Shown one piece after another: positions 23,700 to 34,585 of a DNA stretch of 64,000 nucleotides (within the stretch, counting starts at the first letter, position 1; each line of letters opens with the position of its first letter). The stretch comes from Begonia masoniana (Eukaryota > Streptophyta > Magnoliopsida > Cucurbitales > Begoniaceae), in the NCBI GenBank assembly GCA_022432975.1, contig CM039515.1, forward strand, positions 23,144,923 to 23,208,922, written 5' to 3'. The translations under genes and the position numbers were made by a program. The notes under the pieces are model-generated. The model saw only the letters and a program-made list of their open reading frames with translations, did no database searches and was not told where the DNA came from.

Positions 23700-23840
23700 C
23701 TTAGGGTTCTAACGAAACTTTCCGTTGGCCATTTGGACTTAATTTAATATTTCTACGAATTTAACACTCTAAATGCTTAAAATATTAAAATTCGAAACTT
23801 AAGGCTCGAAATTCCTAGAACGAATTTCTCGGGTGTTACA

Positions 23841-23876
23841 TCCTACCTCCTTATTTAAAATTTTGTCCCCAAAAAT
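23841..23876 (-). promoter_or_regulatory. TE-D polypurine tract and hairpin
   Basis: Minus strand: AATTTTTGGGGACAAAATTT stem-loop (23857-23876), then AATAAGGAGGTAGGA (23841-23855) directly before the 3' LTR, the same design as in TE-A, TE-B and TE-K. Confidence 0.7.
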
Positions 23877-23879
23877 TTC

Positions 23880-26800
23880 GTACCTGAACAAATCTGGATA
23901 TCTGTCCATCATGTCCTGTTGTCGGCTCCCATGTTGCCTTCCTCTACGTTTTGATTTCTCCATAACACTTTAACAAGAGGGATTGATTATTACGCAGGAC
24001 CTTCACTGAAGATTCCAAAATCTGTACCGGCCTTTCTTCATATGTCAATGTTGGCTGTATCTCAAGATTAATTGGTTCTACCACGTGCGTAGGATCCCGT
24101 ATACACTTTCTCAACATCGACACGTGGAAGACATTATGTACGCCCTCTGTAATCCAAAACGGTCCAACAAACCGTGGATTTAACTTCCCTCTTTTACCAA
24201 ATCGTACCACGCCTTTAAATGGTGAAACCTTCAAAAACACTTCGTCACCAATCGCAAACTCCAAATCTCGTCTTCTTCGATCCGCGTAGCTCTTTTGGCG
24301 ACTCTGTGCGGTCTCCATTCTTTGTCTAATCAAGGCAACCTTCTCAGACAATTGTTGTAAAATCTCAGGGCCGATCAATCTAGCTTCGCCCACTTCATTC
24401 CAATACAGCGGCGACCTACATTTTCTGCCATAAAGCGCTTCGTATGGAGCCATATCAATCGTGGACTGATAACTATTATTATAAGCAAATTCAATCAATG
24501 GTAAATATCGGCTCCACGATGACTGAAACTCTAACACGCATGCCCTTAGCATATCTTCGAGTATCTGAATCGTTCTCTCAGATTGTCCATCGGTCTGTGG
24601 ATGGAATGCCGTGCTAAAAGTCAACTTGGTACCTATAGCGCTTTGCAAACTTTTCCAAAATCTCGAAGTAAATCTGGGATCCCGATCCGAAACAATCGAA
24701 ATAGGGACCCCGTGCAATCTAATAATCTCCTGGATATAGAGTTCTGCTAACTGATTCATCGTGTAAGTCATTTTTACCAGGCAAGAAATGAGCCGCTTTT
24801 GTCAATCTATCAACAACGCCCCATACACTGTCGTGCCCTTGTTACTGTCCTCGGTAATCCAACCACGAAGTCCATTGCAATTTGATCCCACTTCCACTCG
24901 GGAATCGATAGTGGTTGCAACATCCCACCTGGTCTTTGGTGCTCTGCTTTCACTTGTTGGCACACTAGGCAAGACTGTACATAATTGGCCACATCACGCT
25001 TTATATTCGGCCACCAATAGTGCACTTTCAGGTCTCGGTACATCTTGGTGTTACCTGGATGCACTAAAGACATCGATGAATGTGCCTCTGACATAACTAA
25101 CTTCCTCAACTCTTCATCCTTTGGAACGTACAAGCGGTTTCAAAATCTCAGAAGGCCATCTATTGAGTAGCTGAAATCTGAAGGTACAACCGATAACTTT
25201 GCTACTATAGCCATCTTCTCTTCTGTATCAAGCTGTTGAGCCTCTTTTATCTTGTCCAACAGAGTAGGCCGTATTGTCAAGTCAGCTAAAAGAGCTGAAA
25301 GTTCTGGAACTATCTCGAGTTCAAACCCTTGCATCTCCTTTCTCAACGAAGCTGACATACCGAAAGCAACTGACTCCTCTGTTCTAGGCATCCTGCTCAA
25401 AGCATCAGCCACTGTATTTGCTTTTCCAGGGTGATACTTGATTTCGAAGTCGTAGTCTTTCACAAACTCCAACCACCTCCTCTGTCTCATATTCAAATCC
25501 TTCTGTGTGAACAGGTATCTTAAACTTTTGTGGTCTGAAAACACTTCACATTTCTGCCCATAGAGGTAGTGTCTCCATATCTTTAACGCAAACACCACCG
25601 CTACCAGTTCTAAATCATGCGTTGGGTAGTTTTCTTCATAACTCTTCAATTGCCTCGAAGCATAGGCAATGACCTTTCCTTCCTGCATCAACACGCATCC
25701 CAATCCGACTTTGGACGCGTTACAATAAATACAGTACACCCCATTCTCCACTGGCAGAGTCAGCAAAGGCGCTGTAGGCACTTTCGCTTCAAAGGTCTGA
25801 AAGCTTCCTCACATGCCCTTAGTCCACTCATATTTTACTTCTTTCTTTGTCAAGTTCGTCAAAGGCTTAGTAATTACTGAAAACCCTTGAATAAATTTCC
25901 GATAATACCCTGCTAGGCCAACGAAACTCCGCACATCACTTGCATTTTTCGGTCGAGGCCATTCTTTTACTACTTGAATCTTAGCCGGGTCCACCGAAAC
26001 ACCTTCTCTTGATATCACATGGCCTAAGAAATTTACTTGGCCCAACCAGAAGTCGCACTTAGAAAGCTTAGCATACAACTGGTGTTGCTTCAAAGTAGTC
26101 ATAACTGCTTTTAAGTGCTCTGCATGCTCTTCGTCGTTTCGGGAATATACCAAAATGTCATCTATGAACACTATCACGAACTTATTCAAGAATTCCTGGA
26201 ATACTCGATTCATGAGGTCCATAAACGCGGCCGGGGCATTGGTCAAACCGAAGGACATCACCATAAACTCAAAGTGCCCATAGCGCGTTCTGAAAGAAGT
26301 TTTTTGGTACATCCTCAGCTCTAATCTTCAACTGATAGTACCCAGAACGTAAATCGATCTTCGAGAATACCGTGGCCCCTTGCAACTGGTCAAATAGATC
26401 ATCTATCCTCGGTAAAAAAAAAAAAAATAAAAAAACGGATATTTGTTCTTTATGGTCAGCTTATTCAACTCACGATAATCCACGCACATTCGCAAAGAGC
26501 CATCTTTCTTTTTCACGAATAAAACCGGAGCGCCCCATGGAGAAACGCTCGGTCGGACAAAGCCCTTATCTGTTAGTTCTTTCAACTGACTTGCAACTCT
26601 CTAAGTTCGACTGGCGCCATCCTGTAAGGATTCTTGGACACTGGCGCCGAACCAGGAATAATCTCTATTGTGAACTCCATTTCTCGATCCGGAGGCAAAC
26701 CAGGCAATTCGTCCAGAAATACCTCCGCAAAGTCTTTAACAACTGGAATGTCACACAACTTCAACTTCTCTTGCATGCTTACTTCCTCAACGTTCGCTAT

Positions 26801-27499
26801 CAACCCAAAGCATCCATGCTTCATCGAGTTAAAAGCACCTTACAGGCATAGCGGGGTAGCACGTCGAGGCATACTTCAGTAACATTTTCTTCCACGGCCA
26901 TATTATTCAACCTTAGTTCTTCCCGTTGCCTTACATCCACAATACTTGCCATGAAATTGAAACATTGAGGTTTTGTGGAGTATCGGGCACTCATTGACAA
27001 AACACGAGAGCATATCACTAGATCGGAGGGTCGCTGTAAATCATAACTTTCCCCACTCGGAGGTCTAAATCCTACTACTCCCGACCTACAATTGATTGTG
27101 GCGTAGTGCCTGAACAACCAATCCATGCCCAGAATTACATCATACCCCTTTATACATATGACAATCAGGTTTGCATATAACTGCCTACCACCAACAGATA
27201 TGACTTCACCCTCAATAGCTCGATCTGAGTGTAGATACTTTCCGGAAGGCAACATTACACTATAACTATGATCAGCTGGGACGACATTTAACTTCCACTT
27301 AACTGCACAATTCTGTGCTATGAAGGAATGGGTTGCCCCAGTATCAATTAGAACATGAGCCGTGTTTCCACAAACTAGAATAGTACCTGTAACAACCGAT
27401 GGCTGAGCCGCTTCCTCGGCCTCAATCAAGGAAAAGATCCGGAGGGACCGCCCGTGGCTGTACACTCGCCCTAGACAATCACGAGGCCTTGTGGCCCAC
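23880..27499 (-). pseudogene. TE-D pol: protease-RT-RNase H-integrase-chromodomain, frameshifted
   Basis: Minus-strand pieces give a full-order pol: protease [10 protein letters not shown] (near 27331-27345), RT with [25 protein letters not shown] and the catalytic FIDD (about 26158-26169), RNase H with [19 protein letters not shown] and VADALSR, integrase HHCC (HPGNTKMYRDL, SCLVCQQ), [20 protein letters not shown] and [12 protein letters not shown], then a C-terminal WERQQ-like chromodomain tail. It is broken by at least six frameshifts (around 26590, 26410, 26320, 25800, 24800, 23985) and a TGA at 25140. The RT break at about 26410 is an A/T homopolymer replacing part of YPLPRIDD. Decay here is mainly by indel, unlike TE-K and TE-J. 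Confidence 0.9.
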
Positions 27500-28850
27500 T
27501 TTATCACACCGAAAACATCGTCCACTACGAAGTTTGCACTCCCCGTAATGGTTCTTTGAACAAACAGGGCATGTAGGAGCTTGCGACGCCCCTTGTGGAC
27601 GTTTACCCTTATCTTGAAGTCTCGGCGTCTCATTGGCTCGTTTGACACCACGTTGCGCTTGTGGCTGCCATCCCTGATTCTGTTGTTGCGGTCGTCCATC
27701 TCTACCAAACCTTCTCGATGCTTCTCTTTGTCGCTGAAGCTTCATCTCTATATCGTCAAGTCCGAGGGCTCTTTCCACTATCTTATGGTAGGGTACATCT
27801 TCATCATCCACAGTCATCACACCCTTCTGAATTTCCAGTTTCAAACCTTGTACGAACTGGTGAATCTTTTCCTCCTCCTCATAAATCATATACCCAGCAT
27901 ATCGAGATAATGAATCAAACCTCCGTACATATTCTGCTACCGATCCTGTTTGGCGTAGCTGTGTGAACTCAACCTTCTTACTAGCTCGAAGAGTGCGACT
28001 GAAATACTTATTATAGAACACAGTTTTGAACCTTTCCCACCTCATAACTCCCACATCAGTAGTTGCTTTAATTGTGTCCCACCAAAACATCGTCCACTAC
28101 GAAGTTTGCACTCCCCGTAATGGTTCTTTGAACAAACAGGGCATGTAGGAGCTTGCGACGCCCCTTGTGGACGTTTACCCTTATCTTGAAGTCTCGGCGT
28201 CTCATTGGCTCGTTTGACACCACGTTGCGCTTGTGGCTGCCATCCCTGATTCTGTTGTTGCGGTCGTCCATCTCTACCAAACCTTCTCGATGCTTCTCTT
28301 TGTCGCTGAAGCTTCATCTCTATATCGTCAAGTCCGAGGGCTCTTTCCACTATCTTATGGTAGGGTACATCTTCATCATCCACAGTCATCACACCCTTCT
28401 GAATTTCCAGTTTCAAACCTTGTACGAACTGGTGAATCTTTTCCTCCTCCTCATAAATCATATACCCAGCATATCGAGATAATGAATCAAACCTCCGTAC
28501 ATATTCTGCTACCGATCCTGTTTGGCGTAGCTGTGTGAACTCAACCTTCTTACTAGCTCGAAGAGTGCGACTGAAATACTTATTATAGAACACAGTTTTG
28601 AACCTTTCCCACCTCATAACTCCCACATCAGTAGTTGCTTTAATTGTGTCCCACCAAAACATCGCATCCTTCTCTAAATTAAACGATGCACACGTCACTT
28701 TGTCGGCCTCCTCCACCTTTGCATAGGCAAACATACTCTCTATCTTACGAATCCACTGTTCTGCACTTGTGGGATCCAGAGACTGACCATCGAAAGGTAG
28801 GGGGTCTAAGCCGTCTGAACCCTGCTACACCTTGATCCTGTGAACTACTC
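27500..28850 (-). pseudogene. TE-D gag with 572-bp internal duplication
   Basis: Gag remains begin at RRLRPPTF (about 28800) and include the capsid stretch with FWWDTIK, FNKYFSRTLRAS-like and QFVQGLK motifs, then the zinc knuckle CPVCSKNHYGEC...CFRCDKVGHKA. The N-terminal part before RLRPP and the primer site are missing; sequence jumps into C9/T37 homopolymers at 28861-28907. A 572-bp block is present twice in tandem (about 27511-28082 and 28083-28654), so capsid and knuckle are read twice and the frame is lost. In the pol-proximal copy the knuckle is shifted by one extra base before RDC. Non-functional. Confidence 0.9.
27511..28654. repeat. 572-bp direct tandem duplication within gag
   Basis: AAAACATCGTCCACTACG occurs at about 27512 and again at 28084, and the following bases are identical through CCCACCAAAACATCG. 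The pre-duplication ends share AAAACATCG, so a slippage or short-homology event explains the junction. Confidence 0.93.
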
Positions 28851-28860
28851 CTTTTTGGGT

Positions 28861-28867
28861 CCCCCCC

Positions 28868-28911
<44 letters not shown>

Positions 28912-29209
28912 AGGCCAGAACTGGTGGCGAGCAATCGCCACACTCTCTGGAATTCCTCCAGAGAGTGCAGTTCTTCCTCCTCCCCTTTTTCCTCTTCTTT
29001 CTTCTTTCACACACTCCCTGCATTTCACGGCTTTTAACACAAACCAACAAACCTATAACACTCTAAAAACATAACACTTATCAATTCTTCCTCCTTTCTC
29101 ACACTTTCTTCACACCTTTCTTTACATACATCAATAAACATACTTCAAACTTAACCTTTATCCAAACCCCAAACACAACACTAATCATTTTAAAAATATA
29201 ACTGATTTC

Positions 29210-29259
<50 letters not shown>

Positions 29260-29370
29260 GAACCGCATGGTTCCGTTTAAAAGTTTAAAACAATTACTAA
29301 ACAATAAACTATAAACAGTAAACAATTAATTAATAAAAGAAAATCATTTAATAAAACCTTTTTTTTTTTT
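28861..29370 (-). mobile_element. Rearranged end of TE-D 5' LTR with homopolymers
   Basis: C9, then T37 (28871-28907), then a second partial copy of the LTR hairpin/tail region (28908-29280, homologous to 29371-29860) containing an A46 run (29213-29258; 7-8 A in the two other copies). This copy lacks about 160 bp between two GCGAGCAATCGCCA repeats. A 90-bp AT-rich piece and a T11-12 run lead into the regular LTR. The normal LTR end, primer site and gag start are absent. Biological rearrangement and assembly error cannot be separated by reading. Confidence 0.7.
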
Positions 29371-29404
29371 ATAAAGGCCAGAACTGGTGGCGAGCAATCG
29401 CCAG

Positions 29405-29575
29405 CCAGCGATTGCTCCTGACGAGCAATCGCTGGCAGGCGATTGCTCCTAGTGAGCAATCGCCCCCTGGCGATTTGCCTCGCCTGGCAATTACCTGCCA
29501 GACAGAGGAGGAGGCGATTGCTCGCATCCCAGAGGCGAGCAATCGCCACACTCTCTGGAATTCCTCCAGAGAGTG
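29405..29575 (-). repeat. Hairpin cluster in TE-D LTR
   Basis: Four clear inverted repeats: CCAGCGATTGCTC/GAGCAATCGCTGG (29405-29435, perfect 13-bp stem), GGCGATTGCTC/GAGCAATCGCC (29438-29464), GGCGATTGCTCGC/GCGAGCAATCGCC (29513-29547) and CACTCTCTGGA/TCCAGAGAGTG (29549-29575), plus an imperfect one at 29468-29501. Partly repeated at 14350-14455 and 28918-28980. Confidence 0.88.
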
Positions 29576-30103
29576 CAGTTCTTCCTCCTCCCCTTTTTCC
29601 TCTTCTTTCTTCTTTCACACACTCCCTGCATTTCACGGCTTTTAACACAAACCAACAAACCTATAACACTCTAAAAACATAACACTTATCAATTCTTCCT
29701 CCTTTCTCACACTTTCTTCACACCTTTCTTTACATACATCAATAAAACATACTTCAAACTTAACCTTTATCCAAACCCCAAACACAACACTAATCATTTT
29801 AAAAATATAACTGATTTCCATAAAAAAAACGAACCGCATGGTTCCGTTTAAAAGTTTAACAATCCTACCTGTTTTAAAACATCAAAAACATCACCAAAAC
29901 ATCTTGCATTTTCTATACAATCACCCAAACACCCTAAAACATATCTAAACGTATTAAAAATTCATCGAATTCATTATCGTCCCAACAATACCCAAAACTC
30001 TCAAAACACTTAACCTTGAGTCCACTCGCCTAGCCAAAACACAAGTCGCCGCCACGACCTCCGCCCATCAACCGCTACACTTGATCACCTTCGTTCTCGT
30101 CAC

Positions 30104-30150
30104 CTACATCATACAATAACTACATTAAGCCTAATGCTTAGTAAGGAGCG
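30104..30150 (-). promoter_or_regulatory. Conserved acceptor block, TE-D 5' LTR
   Basis: Minus strand CTTACTAAGCATTAGGCTTA...TATGATGTAG|GTGACGAG; retained although everything upstream of it in the transcribed region has become satellite. Confidence 0.65.
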
Positions 30151-30219
30151 TACTAAACATAACTTTACATATATGCATGACATTTATAAAATATTTTTCG
30201 TTTCGTAAAACCCTTTTTC

Positions 30220-33200
30220 TTGTCCCGTGAAAACATTCATTTAGTCCCGTGAGAAACATTCATTTAGTCCCATGAGAAACATTCCTTTAGTCCCGTGAGA
30301 AACATTCATTTAGTCCCGTGAGAAACATTCAATCAGACCCGTGAGGAACATTCATTTAGTCCCGTGAGAAACATACATTTAGTCCCGTGAGAAACATTCA
30401 TTTAGTCCCGTGAGAAACATTCATTTAGTCCCGTGAGAAACATTCATTTAGTCCCGTGAGAAACATTCATTTAGTCCCGTGAGAAACATTCATTTAGTCC
30501 CGTGAGAAACATTCATTTAGTCCCGTGAGAAACATTCATTTAGTCCCGTGAGAAACATTCATTTAGTCCCGTGAGAAACATTCATTTAGTCCCGTGAGAA
30601 ACATTCATTTAGTCCCGTGAGAAACATTCATTTAGTCCCGTGAGAAACATTCATTTAGTCCCGTGAGAAACATTCATTTAGTCCCGTGAGAAACATTCAT
30701 TTAGTCCCGTGAGAAACATTCATTTAGTCCCGTGAGAAACATTCATTTAGTCCCGTGAGAAACATTCATTTAGTCCCGTGAGAAACATTCATTTAGTCCC
30801 GTGAGAAACATTCATTTAGTCCCGTGAGAAACATTCATTTAGTCCCGTGAGAAACATTCATTTAGTCCCGTGAGAAACATTCATTTAGTCCCGTGAGAAA
30901 CATTCATTTAGTCCCGTGAGAAACATTCATTTAGTCCCGTGAGAAACATTCATTTAGTCCCGTGAGAAACATTCATTTAGTCCCGTGAGAAACATTCATT
31001 TAGTCCCGTGAGAAACATTCATTTAGTCCCGTGAGAAACATTCATTTAGTCCCGTGAGAAACATTCATTTAGTCCCGTGAGAAACATTCATTTAGTCCCG
31101 TGAGAAACATTCATTTAGTCCCGTGAGAAACATTCATTTAGTCCCGTGAGAAACATTCATTTAGTCCCGTGAGAAACATTCATTTAGTCCCGTGAGAAAC
31201 ATTCATTTAGTCCCGTGAGAAACATTCATTTAGTCCCGTGAGAAACATTCATTTAGTCCCGTGAGAAACATTCATTTAGTCCCGTGAGAAACATTCATTT
31301 AGTCCCGTGAGAAACATTCATTTAGTCCCGTGAGAAACATTCATTTAGTCCCGTGAGAAACATTCATTTAGTCCCGTGAGAAACATTCATTTAGTCCCGT
31401 GAGAAACATTCATTTAGTCCCGTGAGAAACATTCATTTAGTCCCGTGAGAAACATTCATTTAGTCCCGTGAGAAACATTCATTTAGTCCCGTGAGAAACA
31501 TTCATTTAGTCCCGTGAGAAACATTCATTTAGTCCCGTGAGAAACATTCATTTAGTCCCGTGAGAAACATTCATTTAGTCCCGTGAGAAACATTCATTTA
31601 GTCCCGTGAGAAACATTCATTTAGTCCCGTGAGAAACATTCATTTAGTCCCGTGAGAAACATTCATTTAGTCCCGTGAGAAACATTCATTTAGTCCCGTG
31701 AGAAACATTCATTTAGTCCCGTGAGAAACATTCATTTAGTCCCGTGAGAAACATTCATTTAGTCCCGTGAGAAACATTCATTTAGTCCCGTGAGAAACAT
31801 TCATTTAGTCCCGTGAGAAACATTCATTTAGTCCCGTGAGAAACATTCATTTAGTCCCGTGAGAAACATTCATTTAGTCCCGTGAGAAACATTCATTTAG
31901 TCCCGTGAGAAACATTCATTTAGTCCCGTGAGAAACATTCATTTAGTCCCGTGAGAAACATTCATTTAGTCCCGTGAGAAACATTCATTTAGTCCCGTGA
32001 GAAACATTCATTTAGTCCCGTGAGAAACATTCATTTAGTCCCGTGAGAAACATTCATTTAGTCCCGTGAGAAACATTCATTTAGTCCCGTGAGAAACATT
32101 CATTTAGTCCCGTGAGAAACATTCATTTAGTCCCGTGAGAAACATTCATTTAGTCCCGTGAGAAACATTCATTTAGTCCCGTGAGAAACATTCATTTAGT
32201 CCCGTGAGAAACATTCATTTAGTCCCGTGAGAAACATTCATTTAGTCCCGTGAGAAACATTCATTTAGTCCCGTGAGAAACATTCATTTAGTCCCGTGAG
32301 AAACATTCATTTAGTCCCGTGAGAAACATTCATTTAGTCCCGTGAGAAACATTCATTTAGTCCCGTGAGAAACATTCATTTAGTCCCGTGAGAAACATTC
32401 ATTTAGTCCCGTGAGAAACATTCATTTAGTCCCGTGAGAAACATTCATTTAGTCCCGTGAGAAACATTCATTTAGTCCCGTGAGAAACATTCATTTAGTC
32501 CCGTGAGAAACATTCATTTAGTCCCGTGAGAAACATTCATTTAGTCCCGTGAGAAACATTCATTTAGTCCCGTGAGAAACATTCATTTAGTCCCGTGAGA
32601 AACATTCATTTAGTCCCGTGAGAAACATTCATTTAGTCCCGTGAGAAACATTCATTTAGTCCCGTGAGAAACATTCATTTAGTCCCGTGAGAAACATTCA
32701 TTTAGTCCCGTGAGAAACATTCATTTAGTCCCGTGAGAAACATTCATTTAGTCCCGTGAGAAACATTCATTTAGTCCCGTGAGAAACATTCATTTAGTCC
32801 CGTGAGAAACATTCATTTAGTCCCGTGAGAAACATTCATTTAGTCCCGTGAGAAACATTCATTTAGTCCCGTGAGAAACATTCATTTAGTCCCGTGAGAA
32901 ACATTCATTTAGTCCCGTGAGAAACATTCATTTAGTCCCGTGAGAAACATTCATTTAGTCCCGTGAGAAACATTCATTTAGTCCCGTGAGAAACATTCAT
33001 TTAGTCCCGTGAGAAACATTCATTTAGTCCCGTGAGAAACATTCATTTAGTCCCGTGAGAAACATTCATTTAGTCCCGTGAGAAACATTCATTTAGTCCC
33101 GTGAGAAACATTCATTTAGTCCCGTGAGAAACATTCATTTAGTCCCGTGAGAAACATTCATTTAGTCCCGTGAGAAACATTCATTTAGTCCCGTGAGAAA

Positions 33201-33399
33201 CATTCATTTAGTCCCGTGAGAAACATTCATTTAGTCCCGTGAGAAACATTCATTTAGTCCCGTGAGAAACATTCATTTAGTCCCGTGAGAAACATTCATT
33301 TAGTCCCGTGAGAAACATTCATTTAGTCCCGTGAGAAACATTCATTTAGTCCCGTGAGAAACATTCATTTAGTCCCGTGAGAAACATTCATTTAGTCCT
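30220..33399. repeat. 23-bp tandem array, TE-D 5' LTR (about 138 copies)
   Basis: Same unit and same edge variants as 19972-23679 (CATTCCTTTAG, then a GACCCGTGAGGAAC unit), with small private differences at the edge (CCCATGAG; AATCAGACC). The core is essentially uniform. It is about 23 units shorter than the partner LTR. Confidence 0.97.
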
Positions 33400-33560
33400 C
33401 CAAATATCTCTATTTATTCTTAGGGTTCTAACGAAACTTTCCGTTGGCCATTTGGACTTAATTTAATATTTCTACGAATTTAACACTCTATAATGCTTAA
33501 AATATTAAAATTCGAAACTTAAGGCTCGAAATTCCTAGAACGAATTTCTCGGGTGTTACA

Positions 33561-33594
33561 GAACGATTGCGACCTTATAGCTTTGATATCAACA
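33561..33594 (-). promoter_or_regulatory. TE-C primer-binding site and start of leader
   Basis: Minus strand: TTGATATCAAAGC right after the LTR end, a decayed TGGTATCAGAGC, followed by TATAAGGTCG and a CGTTC end that align with TE-A 165-185. TE-D inserted here. Confidence 0.7.
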
Positions 33595-33885
33595 TGTAAC
33601 GCCCCCGAACTCACCCCTAGCTCGGATCGCTACTTTGCTCGTCTTTACAACATTTAAAATAAAATTTAAATTAATTTTTGATAAAATTTTGACTCGGTTT
33701 TTGGGTTTTTTGAACCCTTAAAAACTTGTAAAAATTCGTAAAATAAGTACAAAATGCGTTGAAAAAGGTTGGGTTAAAGTATAGTAAAAATTTTTTTTAA
33801 AAAATACTGTTGGATCGCAAGAGATGCGCGCGCGCGGGCTCGGTGCACGAGTCACCTAGACAGCGCGCGCTCCGCGGACTGTTGC
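33595..33885 (-). mobile_element. TE-C LTR, distal (3') end
   Basis: Minus-strand LTR end GGGGGCGTTACA at 33595, same ending as TE-A and TE-E. It includes a GC-rich patch (GCGCGCGCGGG, CAGCGCGCGC) and is interrupted at 33885 by TE-F. Confidence 0.8.
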
Positions 33886-34045
33886 TGTAACACCCGACAT
33901 TTTGGCCAGGTGATTCTCTGACCATTTTCATTGTCACCCTCTTATTTAACCTTTATGATTTAAATTTAATGTTAAGACAAATTTATTACAAGTAGAGTAA
34001 AACTAGGTTGGGTGGCAGCTTTGTAATTAAGATTGATGGGTTGAG

Positions 34046-34053
34046 TATAAATA
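34046..34053 (+). promoter_or_regulatory. TATA box, TE-F LTR
   Basis: TATAAATA about 160 bp after the LTR start, followed by the exon 1 leader. Identical boxes are in all TE-K LTR copies (48898, 49863, 50827, 58007). Confidence 0.75.
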
Positions 34054-34208
34054 GAAAATGGAAACCTTAAACCTCATTTTATTACCACTGTAGCCGACAT
34101 TCCCTCTCGGCGATTCCTTCTCTCCCAAGCTTTTGCTCTCGACTACCAGAATCTTCCCTCGCTGACGGCTGGTTTCAGCCTGCTTTTCTCTGCAAATCCG
34201 CACCCGAG

Positions 34209-34539
34209 GTATGAAATGGACAATGTAATCATTTATTAGTGATTAAAGTTCTGCTTTCAGCTCGGCATTTGAGTTCGGAATTTTCTTAGCAGTGGCCGAG
34301 TAGTTTAAGACCCTTTTAAGTCTGAGAGTAGAAATGTCATCCCAAATCGATTCTGAACATTTCAAAGTAACCAACTCGGATTTAATCAATGGTAAAACCT
34401 GTCCACCTAGTTTCAGATTTCAGACTGCAGTGTGTCAAACAGAGGATTCGGAGTAACCTTAGCTATTAGAGTCCTAGGACGATTTATGAATAGAACTATT
34501 AGGACCTTTGTTTTAACTACTGTAATGTACATGTTTTAG
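34209..34539 (+). other. TE-F LTR intron 1 (predicted, 331 nt)
   Basis: CCGAG|GTATGA donor and ACATGTTTTAG|GTGAAG acceptor. The same 331-nt interval is in TE-K copies (49061-49391, 50026-50356, 58170-58500) and TE-G (38938-39268), and is absent at 50989/50990. Confidence 0.7.
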
Positions 34540-34585
34540 GTGAAGAAGTTTAAATGGAAGAAGCTCGGATTGCTAAGGAAACCAG

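Larger units (their letters stand above)
19770..23840 (-). mobile_element. TE-D 3' LTR, proximal part
   Basis: On the minus strand the LTR starts TGTAACACCCGAG at 23840, directly after the purine tract. Its U3 is only about 150 bp and carries AATAAATAG (23691-23699). The 23-bp array follows (19972-23679), then the acceptor block (19856-19902). The LTR is then cut by TE-E. Compared with the 5' LTR it has an 18-bp insertion near 19821-19838 and more array units. Confidence 0.9.
29371..33560 (-). mobile_element. TE-D 5' LTR
   Basis: On the minus strand it starts TGTAACACCCGAG at 33560 (flank GAACG). The order is U3 with AATAAATAG, the 23-bp array (30220-33399), the acceptor block (30104-30150), a 600-bp tail and the hairpin cluster (29405-29575). 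Exon 1, intron 1 and donor 2 found in the other LTRs are not seen; the array occupies their place. It sits in the leader of TE-C, just 34 bp from the TE-C LTR. Confidence 0.9.

Noticed and set aside
28745..29050. ORF fusing LTR sequence, a lysine run and gag residues
   Set aside because: The lysines come from the T37 homopolymer on the other strand; the join is a rearrangement or artefact, not a designed start.
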